Positions 1-6,636 are shown, counted from the first letter of the stretch. The stretch is 6,958 nucleotides of DNA from Chromatiales bacterium (GCA_027070385.1 JALXDW010000166.1:1-6958), one strand, 5' to 3'. Numbers and translations are program-made. The notes: generated from the sequence alone by a model not told the origin.

Positions 1-277
1 GCACAGGATCGATATACGGAGTATCGGCCAGAAAACCGCCTTCATGCTTATAAAACTGAACACTACGCACCGGACAAACTTCACCACACAAACCACAACC
101 GATACATGCTCTGGCAAATTCTTCCGGATCTTTCAGTGCGCCCGGCAAAGGAATTCGATTGCTGGCATGTGCCAGACTTTTAGGTCGAAGTAAACGCCCC
201 ATAAAAAAAGGTAACAGGCCAAAACTTAAAACACCTGCCCCCATAGTTAAAGATTTCATAAAGCTGCGTCGTTTCAT
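1..277 (-). CDS. NapG/MauM-like Tat-exported [4Fe-4S] ferredoxin (second copy), C-terminus beyond the window
   Basis: This is the N-terminal 92 codons of a gene that continues past base 1. The ATG at 277-275 follows a good ribosome binding site (AGAGGAT, about 6 nt upstream) and lies 15 bp after the stop of the NapH-like gene, so the two are surely co-transcribed. The protein opens with MKRRSFMKSL and a hydrophobic stretch (about residues 10-28), a twin-arginine signal without a strong Sec look. It continues with RIPLPGAL and then a first cluster motif, CIGCGLCGEVCP, at about residues 58-69. The spacing and the following DTPYI segment match NapG/MauM family proteins, which usually carry four [4Fe-4S] clusters and face the periplasm as partners of NapH. 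The remaining clusters would lie outside the window. It is a paralogue of the gene at 1364-1939, which makes the module unusual. The family assignment is fairly secure. Its exact partner is inferred. Confidence 0.85.
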   Translation of the reverse strand, partial: MKRRSFMKSLTMGAGVLSFGLLPFFMGRLLRPKSLAHASNRIPLPGALKDPEEFARACIGCGLCGEVCPVRSVQFYKHEGGFLADTPYIDPV

Positions 278-292
278 GAGATTATCCTCTAA

Positions 293-1279
293 TCAGCCTT
301 CATTTTCTTTTCGATATTTATGACCAAGATGTCCAGGCCCCTGATATTTATTATCGTGCATACTAACGGTGAAACTTAATGCGTCAGTCGGACAAACTGC
401 GATGCAGGCAGTACAATTATTACACTCCATACCAAAATCATCTTGCAACGGATCCAGGCCAAATTGACAAACAACATTACACTTTGCACAGTCATTACAT
501 GTTGCAACATTACGTTTAATTCTAAACAGGCGATAACGGCCAAGTAAGGAATAAAGTGCCCCACCCGGACAAACATAACGACAAAACCCACGGCGTGAAA
601 CCATTAAATCAAACAACAGTGTTAACAGAAAAAATACTGCACCCGCACCAAAACCACCCAATGCAATCGCATAATAAATTTCCCTGCCAACAATAGCTGG
701 GGGATAAATTGAGCCAAACATAACGGTGCCAAAATAAACAGATAAAACAAGCCCAACGGCAAGCACCACATACTTGATACGCCTGTCCAACTTACGTCGA
801 CTAACCGGCAAACCTGCTTTGCGTAACCAAGCAGCCAGATTGTCATTCAGTTCATAGATGAAGGTTGCCGGACAAATCCAACCACAATAAAATCGCCCTA
901 ATAACAAGGTAGCAATAAGTGGAATTAAAGCCGTTAATACAAATGGCCAATAAAAAGACAAACTGGCAAAAATTTGTCCCAACACAGATAAAGGATCACT
1001 TATTTTTAACCCAAAAAATGTTCCAGACCATGTATTCCCTTTGATAACACTTAATTCCTCAGGATCTTTAACAAAAGGAGAAGTGAGTGTTTCAACCGTA
1101 TCAGAAATCATTTTCTCTGTCGGTGTTAACAAATCATACGCATGAGCCGCTTCATATGTTTGATATAGATGAACAAACAGAAGAATAATTAACATTGAAA
1201 AAACAATAGTTAATGATAACCAGCGTAATTTATTCAGATGTCTTAATTTACTCGAAGGTTCTAATTTCTCATTTTCCAT
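293..1279 (-). CDS. napH: NapH-like polytopic [4Fe-4S] quinol dehydrogenase subunit
   Basis: This is a 328-residue inner-membrane iron-sulfur protein of the NapH/MauN/NosR-C-terminal type, thought to oxidise quinol and pass electrons to a NapG partner. Four membrane segments are visible at about residues 19-38, 102-127, 168-190 and 203-226. Basic residues before segment 1, between segments 2 and 3 and after segment 4 place those parts in the cytoplasm. The two hallmark CxxxCP motifs are present: YCGWICP (C132/C136) after segment 2 and FCRYVCP (C233/C237) after segment 4. Two ferredoxin motifs follow: C261/C264/C267/C271, which ends in CQ rather than the usual CP, and C286/C289/C292/C296 followed by P. 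The periplasmic loop at about residues 40-100 is long, and the protein is longer than enterobacterial NapH (about 290 aa). The start at 1279 has only a weak ribosome binding site (GAGTG). The gene sits between two NapG-like genes, consistent with a NapGH-type complex. Confidence 0.9.
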   Translation of the reverse strand: MENEKLEPSSKLRHLNKLRWLSLTIVFSMLIILLFVHLYQTYEAAHAYDLLTPTEKMISDTVETLTSPFVKDPEELSVIKGNTWSGTFFGLKISDPLSVLGQIFASLSFYWPFVLTALIPLIATLLLGRFYCGWICPATFIYELNDNLAAWLRKAGLPVSRRKLDRRIKYVVLAVGLVLSVYFGTVMFGSIYPPAIVGREIYYAIALGGFGAGAVFFLLTLLFDLMVSRRGFCRYVCPGGALYSLLGRYRLFRIKRNVATCNDCAKCNVVCQFGLDPLQDDFGMECNNCTACIAVCPTDALSFTVSMHDNKYQGPGHLGHKYRKENEG

Positions 1280-1363
1280 ATTTTAACACTCTATATTAAA
1301 TCAGTTTAAATATTCTGCTGTCGCACGGTTAGCAAAATTTATCATTTCAAGTAAATATCAAAA

Positions 1364-1939
1364 TCAACCTTTGTGTTCAGGTATCACTCGAATAGCTTGT
1401 GGGATTTGTATGCAGGAACGTTCACATAAACCACAGCCAACACATTTATCCAATACATGGGGTTGTTCTAACATACCCACTCTAATCGCCACGTCCTGTA
1501 AAGGACATGCCCTGTAACAAACGCCACACGTTTTACCCTGATAAGATAAGCATAAATGGGTATCAACACGCGCACGTCCCATCTGCACATCATTCATAAT
1601 GGCATTGGCTTCATGTTCTATTTTTGGAATAGCACCTGTTGGACAAACATCACCACATTTCATGCACAATATACAAGCTTGTTCACGCGGAATAATGAAA
1701 GGGGTATCGAGTGATGTAATACCATTTTCAGTTGAGAAAAATTTAATGGCACGGTTAGGGCAACTTTCACCGCATTTACCACAACGAATGCATTTAGACA
1801 AAAATTTAGCTTCATCATGTGAGCCGGGTGGGCGGAGATAGCGGACAGAAGGTGCAAATGCTGCCTGCACTCCACCACTTGCGACATAGCCAAGTAACCC
1901 CGTGCTCGCCAGATATTTTATAAAATTTCTTCGCTTCAT
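1364..1939 (-). CDS. napG: NapG-like Tat-exported ferredoxin with four [4Fe-4S] cluster motifs
   Basis: This 191-residue protein has a twin-arginine leader (MKRRNFIK, then a hydrophobic stretch to about residue 28) and four cysteine motifs: C50/C53/C56/C60, C89/C92/C95/C99, C130/C138/C141/C145 and C166/C169/C172/C176. The third motif, with the YQGKTCGVCYRACP context, is the characteristic NapG arrangement and separates it from NapF, which has no Tat leader and fewer clusters. RYLRPPG after the leader is also typical of NapG. NapG works with NapH to carry electrons from the quinol pool to periplasmic nitrate reductase. It is shorter than enterobacterial NapG (about 230 aa), but all four motifs are intact. 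There is only a weak, distant purine-rich ribosome binding site (AGG about 14 nt upstream). The gene is separated from the upstream molybdoenzyme gene by 117 bp holding a strong hairpin, and from the NapH-like gene by 84 bp of AT-rich sequence with no clear feature. Confidence 0.88.
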   Translation of the reverse strand: MKRRNFIKYLASTGLLGYVASGGVQAAFAPSVRYLRPPGSHDEAKFLSKCIRCGKCGESCPNRAIKFFSTENGITSLDTPFIIPREQACILCMKCGDVCPTGAIPKIEHEANAIMNDVQMGRARVDTHLCLSYQGKTCGVCYRACPLQDVAIRVGMLEQPHVLDKCVGCGLCERSCIQIPQAIRVIPEHKG

Positions 1940-1991
1940 TTACGAATTTATGCCTAAAACGTATACCCGGAGAATGATGTCGGGATGAATC

Positions 1992-2034
1992 AATAAAAAG
2001 CAGGCTCCGCAGTGCTTGTGTTGAAGCACTGCGG
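1992..2034 (-). terminator. Strong hairpin with T-tract: intra-operon terminator or attenuator
   Basis: Between the molybdoenzyme stop codon and the NapG-like start lies a perfect 11-bp inverted repeat, CCGCAGTGCTT (2007-2017) and AAGCACTGCGG (2024-2034), with a 6-nt loop. In the minus-strand transcript the stem is followed after a few bases by CTTTTT (1995-2000), as in a Rho-independent terminator. On the plus strand no T-run follows, so it is oriented with the operon. The gap between stem and T-run is longer than ideal, so partial read-through, mRNA processing or 3'-end stabilisation of the upstream message are equally plausible. I see no obvious new promoter between the hairpin and the next gene. 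Confidence 0.65.
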
Positions 2035-2056
2035 GCAAGCAATCCGTCGAACGGTA

Positions 2057-4753
2057 CTAAACTTTTTCGATTCGACAAGCCAGTTTTTTAAAGTCCACCT
2101 GACCCGAAACCAAATCCCATACCCGACTCGAAACACTGTTAACCAGCCATTTGTTTTTTCTGGGGTCAGCACTGTCTGCAACCGACAAGTTCCATGGGCT
2201 AAACATGTAACCACGCGGTACACTGTTACGAGCGGGTTTTACCAGACTATTAGTACCTACCTGAGCTTTCGCTTCAAATGAACCACGTCGAGTCACCAGG
2301 CGTACCTTATCACCATCTTTGATACCCAGCTCTTTAGCATCTTCTACGTGCATTTCAACATACATTTCAGGAACCAAACGACGTGTTGTTGGGCTTCGGT
2401 TTGATTTTGCAGTATGGAAATGTTCATATACCACACCCAAACCCAGCCAGTACGGATATTTATCTTTTGGTACATTTTCCCATTTATTACCACGTAAAGC
2501 TTCATCAGGCAGATCCGGTGTCAAGCCCATGTCCCGCGCCTGTTTTAACAACTTGATGTTGTCAATGGTATAAACCCCTTCCTTACTACCGAACTCCATG
2601 AGTTTTTTGGTGATGGCTTCACGCTGGCTATAGTCCTGTAAACAGAGTTTCATATGTACCTTGCCATCTTTAGTACGGAAATAACCATACGGTTTATTTT
2701 TCCATACACCTTCCTGCATCATAAAGCGCCGTTTAGTACCACCTGCTTTTGCAGATGCATACGTTGGTGCAGGCCACTGTATACCTCGCAAGTCAATCAA
2801 CTGTTCATACAGCCCTTTCTTGTCAATTTTCTGGACTTCCAGCATACCTGTTAAGTCAGTGTCGGTGCCTTCTGATGCTTTTACAACGTCACGGAAAATT
2901 TCTTCTGCATCATAATAGCCATCTTTTTTACGTTTCCAAGGGAAAATTTTATCCGCATTCAAACCTAGTAAATGCGCAATTTCTTTACCTTTGTCGATAA
3001 CCATATCCATATCAGGACGGCAACCTGGAGGTGGCTCTGCGGCTTTCTCAACCCGATTGATACGGCGTTCTGAACTGATATAGACACCATCAACTTCGCC
3101 CCATGTTGCGGCAGGGAAAATGACATCAGCGAACAGGTTATTGGGTGCATGACGATAAATTTCCTGTACAACATTAAATGTCTTCATTAATGCGGGGCGA
3201 ATCAGGTTATCCTGATCCGGTAAATCAATGTGGGTAGCGTATACAAAGAACATGGCTTTAACGTCACCTTTTAATGCACGTTCCATCATACCAATCGCCA
3301 TACCCGGGTTTTTGGCTTTCATTGCAGCGATCAAATTCTTTTCAGGCACACCCCATTGTTTTGCCATCCACTTACGATGTGAAGCATTTTTTAACGGCTG
3401 ATTAAAGGGTAAACGTCCGGTTAAACCACCCGTAAATCGCTCACCCATGGCATTAGGCTGCCCGGTCATTGAAAACGGTCCACAACCCGGTTTTGCCAGG
3501 TTACCCGTCATGGTTAACAGGTTAATAATAGAGATAACATTATGTTGGCCGTGGATATGCTGGTTATAGCCAATACCCCACATAATGATAACACCACCAT
3601 AACCCTCACCTTCATGCTTGCCTTTACTGCGTTGTAAACGCTTGCGTGTTGCATCGGCAAACATACCGGCCACTTTACGAATCAGTTCAGGTGATACATC
3701 GTGATTCTTACCACCCATACGATCCTGAACCTGCTCTGGACTGTAGTCTTTTGTGACACCATCAACATATTCTTTCCAGCCGGTAGTGTGTGCTTTCATA
3801 AAGTCCCAATCAATGACATCTTTATGATCTTTTAACAACACATGTGCGATTGAATTCAGAAAACTGATATCACCATTTAATATGGGAACATGCACTGAAT
3901 TTTTGGCATTAATATCCTGGTAACCTTTTGCTGTACCAGTATAACGAGGGTCAACCACCACCGTTGGAATATCTTTTTTACGTTTGTGATCTGCTGCCCG
4001 CCAGAAAATAATAGGATGTGATTCACGGGCATTATGGCCAAAGTGCATAATCATATCTGATAATTCAATATCTTCGTATGCAAGAGGTGGTGTATCTGAG
4101 CCCAGGGTTTTAAAGTAACCGGTTACAGCTGAAGTCATACACATCCGTGCATTCGCTTCAATGGTGTTGGACCCCAGTACCCCTTTCATAAATAAATTCT
4201 CGAGATACTGACCTTCCATGGTTAACTGCCCGGAACCATACAGGCCAACTGAATTACCGGTGTATTTTTTGGCGAAATGTGCAACCTTATGTGCCACCAT
4301 TTCTGATGCCTTCTCGTAAGGCACTCGAACAAAATGTTCTTCATCGAAGGAACCTTTTGTTTTACTGGTGTATTCAAGATTACCATGATTGGGTTTGTTC
4401 CACTCCTCCCAAACATCTTTACGCACATATGAATCCCCTTCCATTCGGTCAACATAGATGGGTTCAGCTGCGGTTAAACCTTTAATACATTGCAAACCAT
4501 AATTGGTCGGGTGGTCTTTATCCGGTCGCATGGAAACTATCTTGCCATCCTGTACCTGAATAATGGTGCCACAGCCAACCCCACAATAAGGACACTGAGC
4601 GATTGCCGTTGAATGCCCACTTTTAGAGGTTTCTGCTGGTGCGGCTTCCAACTCTGGATTATTCCCGACAAATAAACCGGTACCTGCAGCTGCACCGGTG
4701 ATAAAACTACTGCTTTTAAGAAAATCTCGGCGGTTCATTTTAAAACGTTTCAT
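2057..4753 (-). CDS. Periplasmic NapA/NasA-like molybdopterin (bis-MGD) oxidoreductase, Tat-exported catalytic subunit
   Basis: This is an 898-residue DMSO reductase superfamily enzyme and the catalytic centre of the module. The start at 4753 has a good ribosome binding site (CAGGGAG), while the second Met (codon 6) has none. The Tat signal is NRRDFLK (residues 7-13) plus a hydrophobic stretch ending before about residue 40. A [4Fe-4S] site follows: C54, C57, C61 and C89, then the conserved K91. The molybdenum-ligand region reads NARMCMTSAV with C205, the Cys-Met-x-Ser-Ala-Val pattern of NapA and NasA nitrate reductases and not the Cys/Sec-His of formate dehydrogenases. HPIIFWR (246-252), GYNQH (395-399), PGCGPFSMTGQPNAMG (422-437) and FPAATWGEVDG (546-556) are further clade signatures. 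The C-terminal pterin-binding domain begins near residue 768 (YEHFH at 776-780; IKDGDKVRLVTRRG at 811-824). It is longer than NapA (about 830 aa). The extra length seems to lie around residues 710-760, near 370-386, and in the YEHFH-to-RRLVPE loop. The GQPNAMG and CPYCGVGC motifs recall cytoplasmic NasA, but the Tat leader and neighbours are Nap-like. Nitrate is the default substrate; another oxyanion or an oxidative role cannot be excluded. Confidence 0.85.
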   Translation of the reverse strand: MKRFKMNRRDFLKSSSFITGAAAGTGLFVGNNPELEAAPAETSKSGHSTAIAQCPYCGVGCGTIIQVQDGKIVSMRPDKDHPTNYGLQCIKGLTAAEPIYVDRMEGDSYVRKDVWEEWNKPNHGNLEYTSKTKGSFDEEHFVRVPYEKASEMVAHKVAHFAKKYTGNSVGLYGSGQLTMEGQYLENLFMKGVLGSNTIEANARMCMTSAVTGYFKTLGSDTPPLAYEDIELSDMIMHFGHNARESHPIIFWRAADHKRKKDIPTVVVDPRYTGTAKGYQDINAKNSVHVPILNGDISFLNSIAHVLLKDHKDVIDWDFMKAHTTGWKEYVDGVTKDYSPEQVQDRMGGKNHDVSPELIRKVAGMFADATRKRLQRSKGKHEGEGYGGVIIMWGIGYNQHIHGQHNVISIINLLTMTGNLAKPGCGPFSMTGQPNAMGERFTGGLTGRLPFNQPLKNASHRKWMAKQWGVPEKNLIAAMKAKNPGMAIGMMERALKGDVKAMFFVYATHIDLPDQDNLIRPALMKTFNVVQEIYRHAPNNLFADVIFPAATWGEVDGVYISSERRINRVEKAAEPPPGCRPDMDMVIDKGKEIAHLLGLNADKIFPWKRKKDGYYDAEEIFRDVVKASEGTDTDLTGMLEVQKIDKKGLYEQLIDLRGIQWPAPTYASAKAGGTKRRFMMQEGVWKNKPYGYFRTKDGKVHMKLCLQDYSQREAITKKLMEFGSKEGVYTIDNIKLLKQARDMGLTPDLPDEALRGNKWENVPKDKYPYWLGLGVVYEHFHTAKSNRSPTTRRLVPEMYVEMHVEDAKELGIKDGDKVRLVTRRGSFEAKAQVGTNSLVKPARNSVPRGYMFSPWNLSVADSADPRKNKWLVNSVSSRVWDLVSGQVDFKKLACRIEKV

Positions 4754-4826
4754 TTCTAACTCCCTGGATTGGATTCTGTTTTATTCAATGCAATAAATTG
4801 ATTTCATTTATTTTTCAGATTGTTTG

Positions 4827-5549
4827 TTAACTTTTGCTTGGCACGGTTCGCAAATAAGAAATAATGTCGTCTATTTCTTTGTCTGTTAAATTTGCCATTG
4901 CGTCAGGCCCTTTAAATCCAAGCATCCTTGTATTTGAGCGACCGTTAACAATCGTAAAGCGAATAAATCCATCCGTTGCTTTATTTAAGAAACCGGCTTT
5001 ACCAATCGCGGTTCCGGTACTGCCCGCTGAATAGCCATCACCATGTTCACCATGACAGGTACTACAAATCTGATCAAACCAGAGTTTTCCCAAACGGGGA
5101 TCACCATGAGATTCCGGTTGTGCATCAACGATTTCGGATACATCGGGTAACTTTGCGTGTGAACGTAAATAAGCAACTATTGCTTCAACCTGTTTACGCC
5201 CAAGATGAGAAAATGGCGGCATACCGGTTCCTGGTCGACCATCACGTATCGTTCCCATAAGAAACTTGTTGGAAGCAACGCTAAGAAATTCTTTATTGGT
5301 AAGTGATGGTGCAAAACCCGGTTTACCGATTGCATCGGCCTGATGGCAGAAGATACAGTTCTGGTTATAAAGTGCTTCGCCCTTTTTCGCCAGTGCCGGA
5401 TCAATTTTTACGGGTTTACCCGCCGGTTCAGGTCGACTGCTTGTTGCCGTTGATGATGTTTCACTCTTTTCGTCGGTTTTTTGGTTACACCCGCTGAGTA
5501 AAAGCCCGGAAAGTAAAATTGGTAGTATCAGATGACGTTTCTTTTTCAC
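4827..5549 (-). CDS. Diheme c-type cytochrome lipoprotein, probable redox partner of the molybdoenzyme
   Basis: This 240-residue protein starts at a GTG codon (5549-5547) behind a strong ribosome binding site (GAGGGA, 5 nt spacing). The leader has a lysine-rich start, a hydrophobic core and a lipobox LLSGC with C21 as the predicted lipidated cysteine. The next residue is Asn, so there is no Asp +2 inner-membrane retention signal. A Ser/Thr/Lys-rich linker (about 24-45) precedes two class I cytochrome c domains: CIFCH (65-69) with a likely Met ligand in GTGMPPF (M110), and CSTCH (162-166) with a likely Met ligand at M209. Both domains end in the usual DxIxxYLR-type helix (about 120-130 and 224-234). 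This is not NapB, whose two hemes are bis-histidine, nor NapC. It is the first gene behind the FNR-type promoter and lies 73 bp upstream of the molybdoenzyme gene. It probably carries electrons between the NapGH-type proteins and that enzyme, which is inference. Confidence 0.9.
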   Translation of the reverse strand: MKKKRHLILPILLSGLLLSGCNQKTDEKSETSSTATSSRPEPAGKPVKIDPALAKKGEALYNQNCIFCHQADAIGKPGFAPSLTNKEFLSVASNKFLMGTIRDGRPGTGMPPFSHLGRKQVEAIVAYLRSHAKLPDVSEIVDAQPESHGDPRLGKLWFDQICSTCHGEHGDGYSAGSTGTAIGKAGFLNKATDGFIRFTIVNGRSNTRMLGFKGPDAMANLTDKEIDDIISYLRTVPSKS

Positions 5550-5597
5550 ACTATTCCCTCGCTATTTTTATAAAAATTCTTATTTTGCAACCTTAGC

Positions 5598-5626
5598 ATT
5601 TACTGTATGAAGGTAAAGCAGTAAAT
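5598..5626 (-). repeat. Inverted repeat in the predicted 5' leader of the cytochrome operon
   Basis: A perfect 8-bp inverted repeat, ATTTACTG (5598-5605) and CAGTAAAT (5619-5626), has a 13-nt spacer. It lies just downstream of the predicted transcription start and about 50 bp before the cytochrome start codon. It could be a weak leader hairpin or the operator of a second dimeric regulator. No specific regulator is recognised. Confidence 0.4.
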
Positions 5627-5639
5627 CCCAATAACTTCG

Positions 5640-5645
5640 AACATA
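5640..5645 (-). promoter_or_regulatory. Candidate -10 box of the FNR-type (class II) promoter
   Basis: On the minus strand these bases read TATGTT, matching four of six positions of the sigma-70 TATAAT box. If they form the -10 element, transcription would begin near 5633, which puts the FNR-type palindrome centre at about -40.5. That is within a base of the -41.5 spacing of FNR class II promoters. No separate -35 box is expected in that class. The resulting 5' leader would be about 84 nt. Confidence 0.5.
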
Positions 5646-5666
5646 CGCTCTTTAGCTCACGAGTTG

Positions 5667-5680
5667 TTGATCTATATCAA
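5667..5680 (-). promoter_or_regulatory. FNR/Anr/Dnr-type binding site
   Basis: TTGATCTATATCAA is an exact match to the FNR family consensus TTGAT-N4-ATCAA. The dyad extends to 7-bp arms (TGTTGAT and ATCAACA, 5665-5682). It lies about 118 bp upstream of the cytochrome start codon and downstream of the ODP stop codon, so it should control the cytochrome, molybdoenzyme and NapGHG-like block. Anr and Dnr use the same consensus, so the sequence cannot tell oxygen control from nitric oxide control. It is not a CRP site, which would have TGTGA half-sites. Confidence 0.85.
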
Positions 5681-5772
5681 CATATATCTACGTTCTAAAG
5701 TTGTTGCTTTTTTATACCAGATTTGGATATGAAATAACCCTCCCTGGTTGCTTAATGACTTGGTTTATTAAC

Positions 5773-6540
5773 TTAGGGTAGCTGATAGGATTGCTGCGTC
5801 AACCTGTCAATGCCACATTCCAGATTTTCTATCCAATACAGAAATTTATCCACCATTTCCTTGCCTTCGAAGGGACGACCATGTTGCGGTACGATCATTT
5901 GCACATCAAGTTGCCGAACCATCGTCGTCCAAAGCCTGCACACTTTGTTGGATACCATGTAACGCTGATGAAAACCCTGCATCTTCATTATATGACGCTC
6001 AAAATCTTCAACGGGTTTACCATGTTCGTCTTCCGTTAATGAGGCTCCCATATCACCGGAAAATAAAATTTTACTGGCTGTATCATAGAAATGAAAATTA
6101 CCAACCGAATGCAAGAAATGTGCGGGCAGGGCTTTTATTGTACTCTCACCAAATTTGATAATGGCTCCTGGATCGGGAATGGAAACAATACGTCCTTGCC
6201 CCTTCGATGCCATGTAACCCGGAATAAGATGAGGCAGGAAACGATCCCACAATTTAGAAATAACAATACGGGCATCGGTATACATTAACCACTTATCCAT
6301 TGAGGTTATTATGTCCGGATCCTGGTGCGTTGCAATCACATAATCCAGTTCCTTGATAGACGCGTATTTGGATATTGCCATATGCAGTGGTTGATAGGTC
6401 AGATTACCACCCGGGTCAAAAATAGCGGAATGATGATTGTTTTCAATAAAAAGTTGGTTGGCTTGTATACCCTCGCCTTTGACTAAGTCTGTAAACAGTA
6501 TGACTCTGTGGCCATTTTCTTCAAATAAAATACGTGACAT
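5773..6540 (-). CDS. ODP-type di-iron metallo-beta-lactamase-fold protein (O2/NO-related), without flavodoxin domain
   Basis: This 255-residue cytoplasmic protein has no signal peptide and a single metallo-beta-lactamase fold of the flavodiiron/ODP branch. The first metal motif is THQDPDI (71-77), giving H72, D74 and D76. It corresponds to HxExDH in flavodiiron proteins, with Glu replaced by Asp and the final His by Ile, as in the ODP group. Then come H144, D163 in LFSGDMG (18 residues after H144, the same spacing as in flavodiiron proteins) and H220 in VPQHGRPF. All six iron-ligand positions are therefore filled. The FMN-binding flavodoxin domain of flavodiiron proteins is absent, so any electron donor would be a separate protein. 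Related stand-alone ODPs bind O2 at a di-iron site. A role in sensing or removing O2 or NO next to an anaerobic respiration module is inferred. The start at 6540 is preceded by AAAGGG about 5 nt upstream. The gene probably belongs to a different transcription unit from the cytochrome operon. Confidence 0.85.
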   Translation of the reverse strand: MSRILFEENGHRVILFTDLVKGEGIQANQLFIENNHHSAIFDPGGNLTYQPLHMAISKYASIKELDYVIATHQDPDIITSMDKWLMYTDARIVISKLWDRFLPHLIPGYMASKGQGRIVSIPDPGAIIKFGESTIKALPAHFLHSVGNFHFYDTASKILFSGDMGASLTEDEHGKPVEDFERHIMKMQGFHQRYMVSNKVCRLWTTMVRQLDVQMIVPQHGRPFEGKEMVDKFLYWIENLECGIDRLTQQSYQLP

Positions 6541-6616
6541 ATAAACCCTTTAAATAAATTGTGAAATGGCCATCCCTGGCGAAGTTGCTTGAAATAAGTA
6601 AAAAATGAATAGAATG

Positions 6617-6636
6617 TAAACCGAATCCCCGGTTTA
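6617..6636. repeat. Perfect 7-bp inverted repeat upstream of the ODP gene
   Basis: TAAACCG (6617-6623) and CGGTTTA (6630-6636) are separated by 6 nt in the 134-bp gap between the small exported peptide gene and the ODP gene. In the minus-strand transcript a T-rich stretch (ATTTTTTA) follows about 10 nt after the stem, too far for a convincing terminator. It could be a weak terminator for the peptide gene or an operator for the ODP gene. Confidence 0.35.

Noticed and set aside
2044..2054. Small hairpin CCGT-CGA-ACGG next to the molybdoenzyme stop codon
   Set aside because: The 4-bp stem with a 3-nt loop is too weak to call beside the much stronger hairpin at 2007-2034.
2012..2281. Plus-strand open frame of 89 codons overlapping the molybdoenzyme 3' end
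   Set aside because: It lies antisense to a strongly supported gene and its translation has no recognisable domain or signal. The hairpin repeat also lies inside it.
2057..4753. Formate dehydrogenase as the identity of the molybdoenzyme, suggested by CPYCGVGC
   Set aside because: The metal-ligand region is Cys-Met-x-Ser-Ala-Val (C205), as in nitrate reductases, and not Cys/Sec followed by His as in formate dehydrogenases. The PGCGPFSMTGQPNAMG segment also favours the NapA/NasA clade.
4976..5260. Plus-strand open frame of 94 codons antisense to the diheme cytochrome
   Set aside because: It is a mirror of the cytochrome gene, including the reverse of the second heme motif region, with no independent coding signal.
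5564..5577. A 14-bp perfect palindrome of only A and T just upstream of the cytochrome ribosome binding site
   Set aside because: It is pure AT in an AT-rich leader with no spacer for a hairpin loop, so chance is the simplest explanation.
5690..5772. Possible terminator after the ODP gene (AACC/GGTT and CCA/TGG stems near a run of A residues)
   Set aside because: Stems are only 3-4 bp on the relevant strand and lack a properly placed T-run, so no terminator is claimed.
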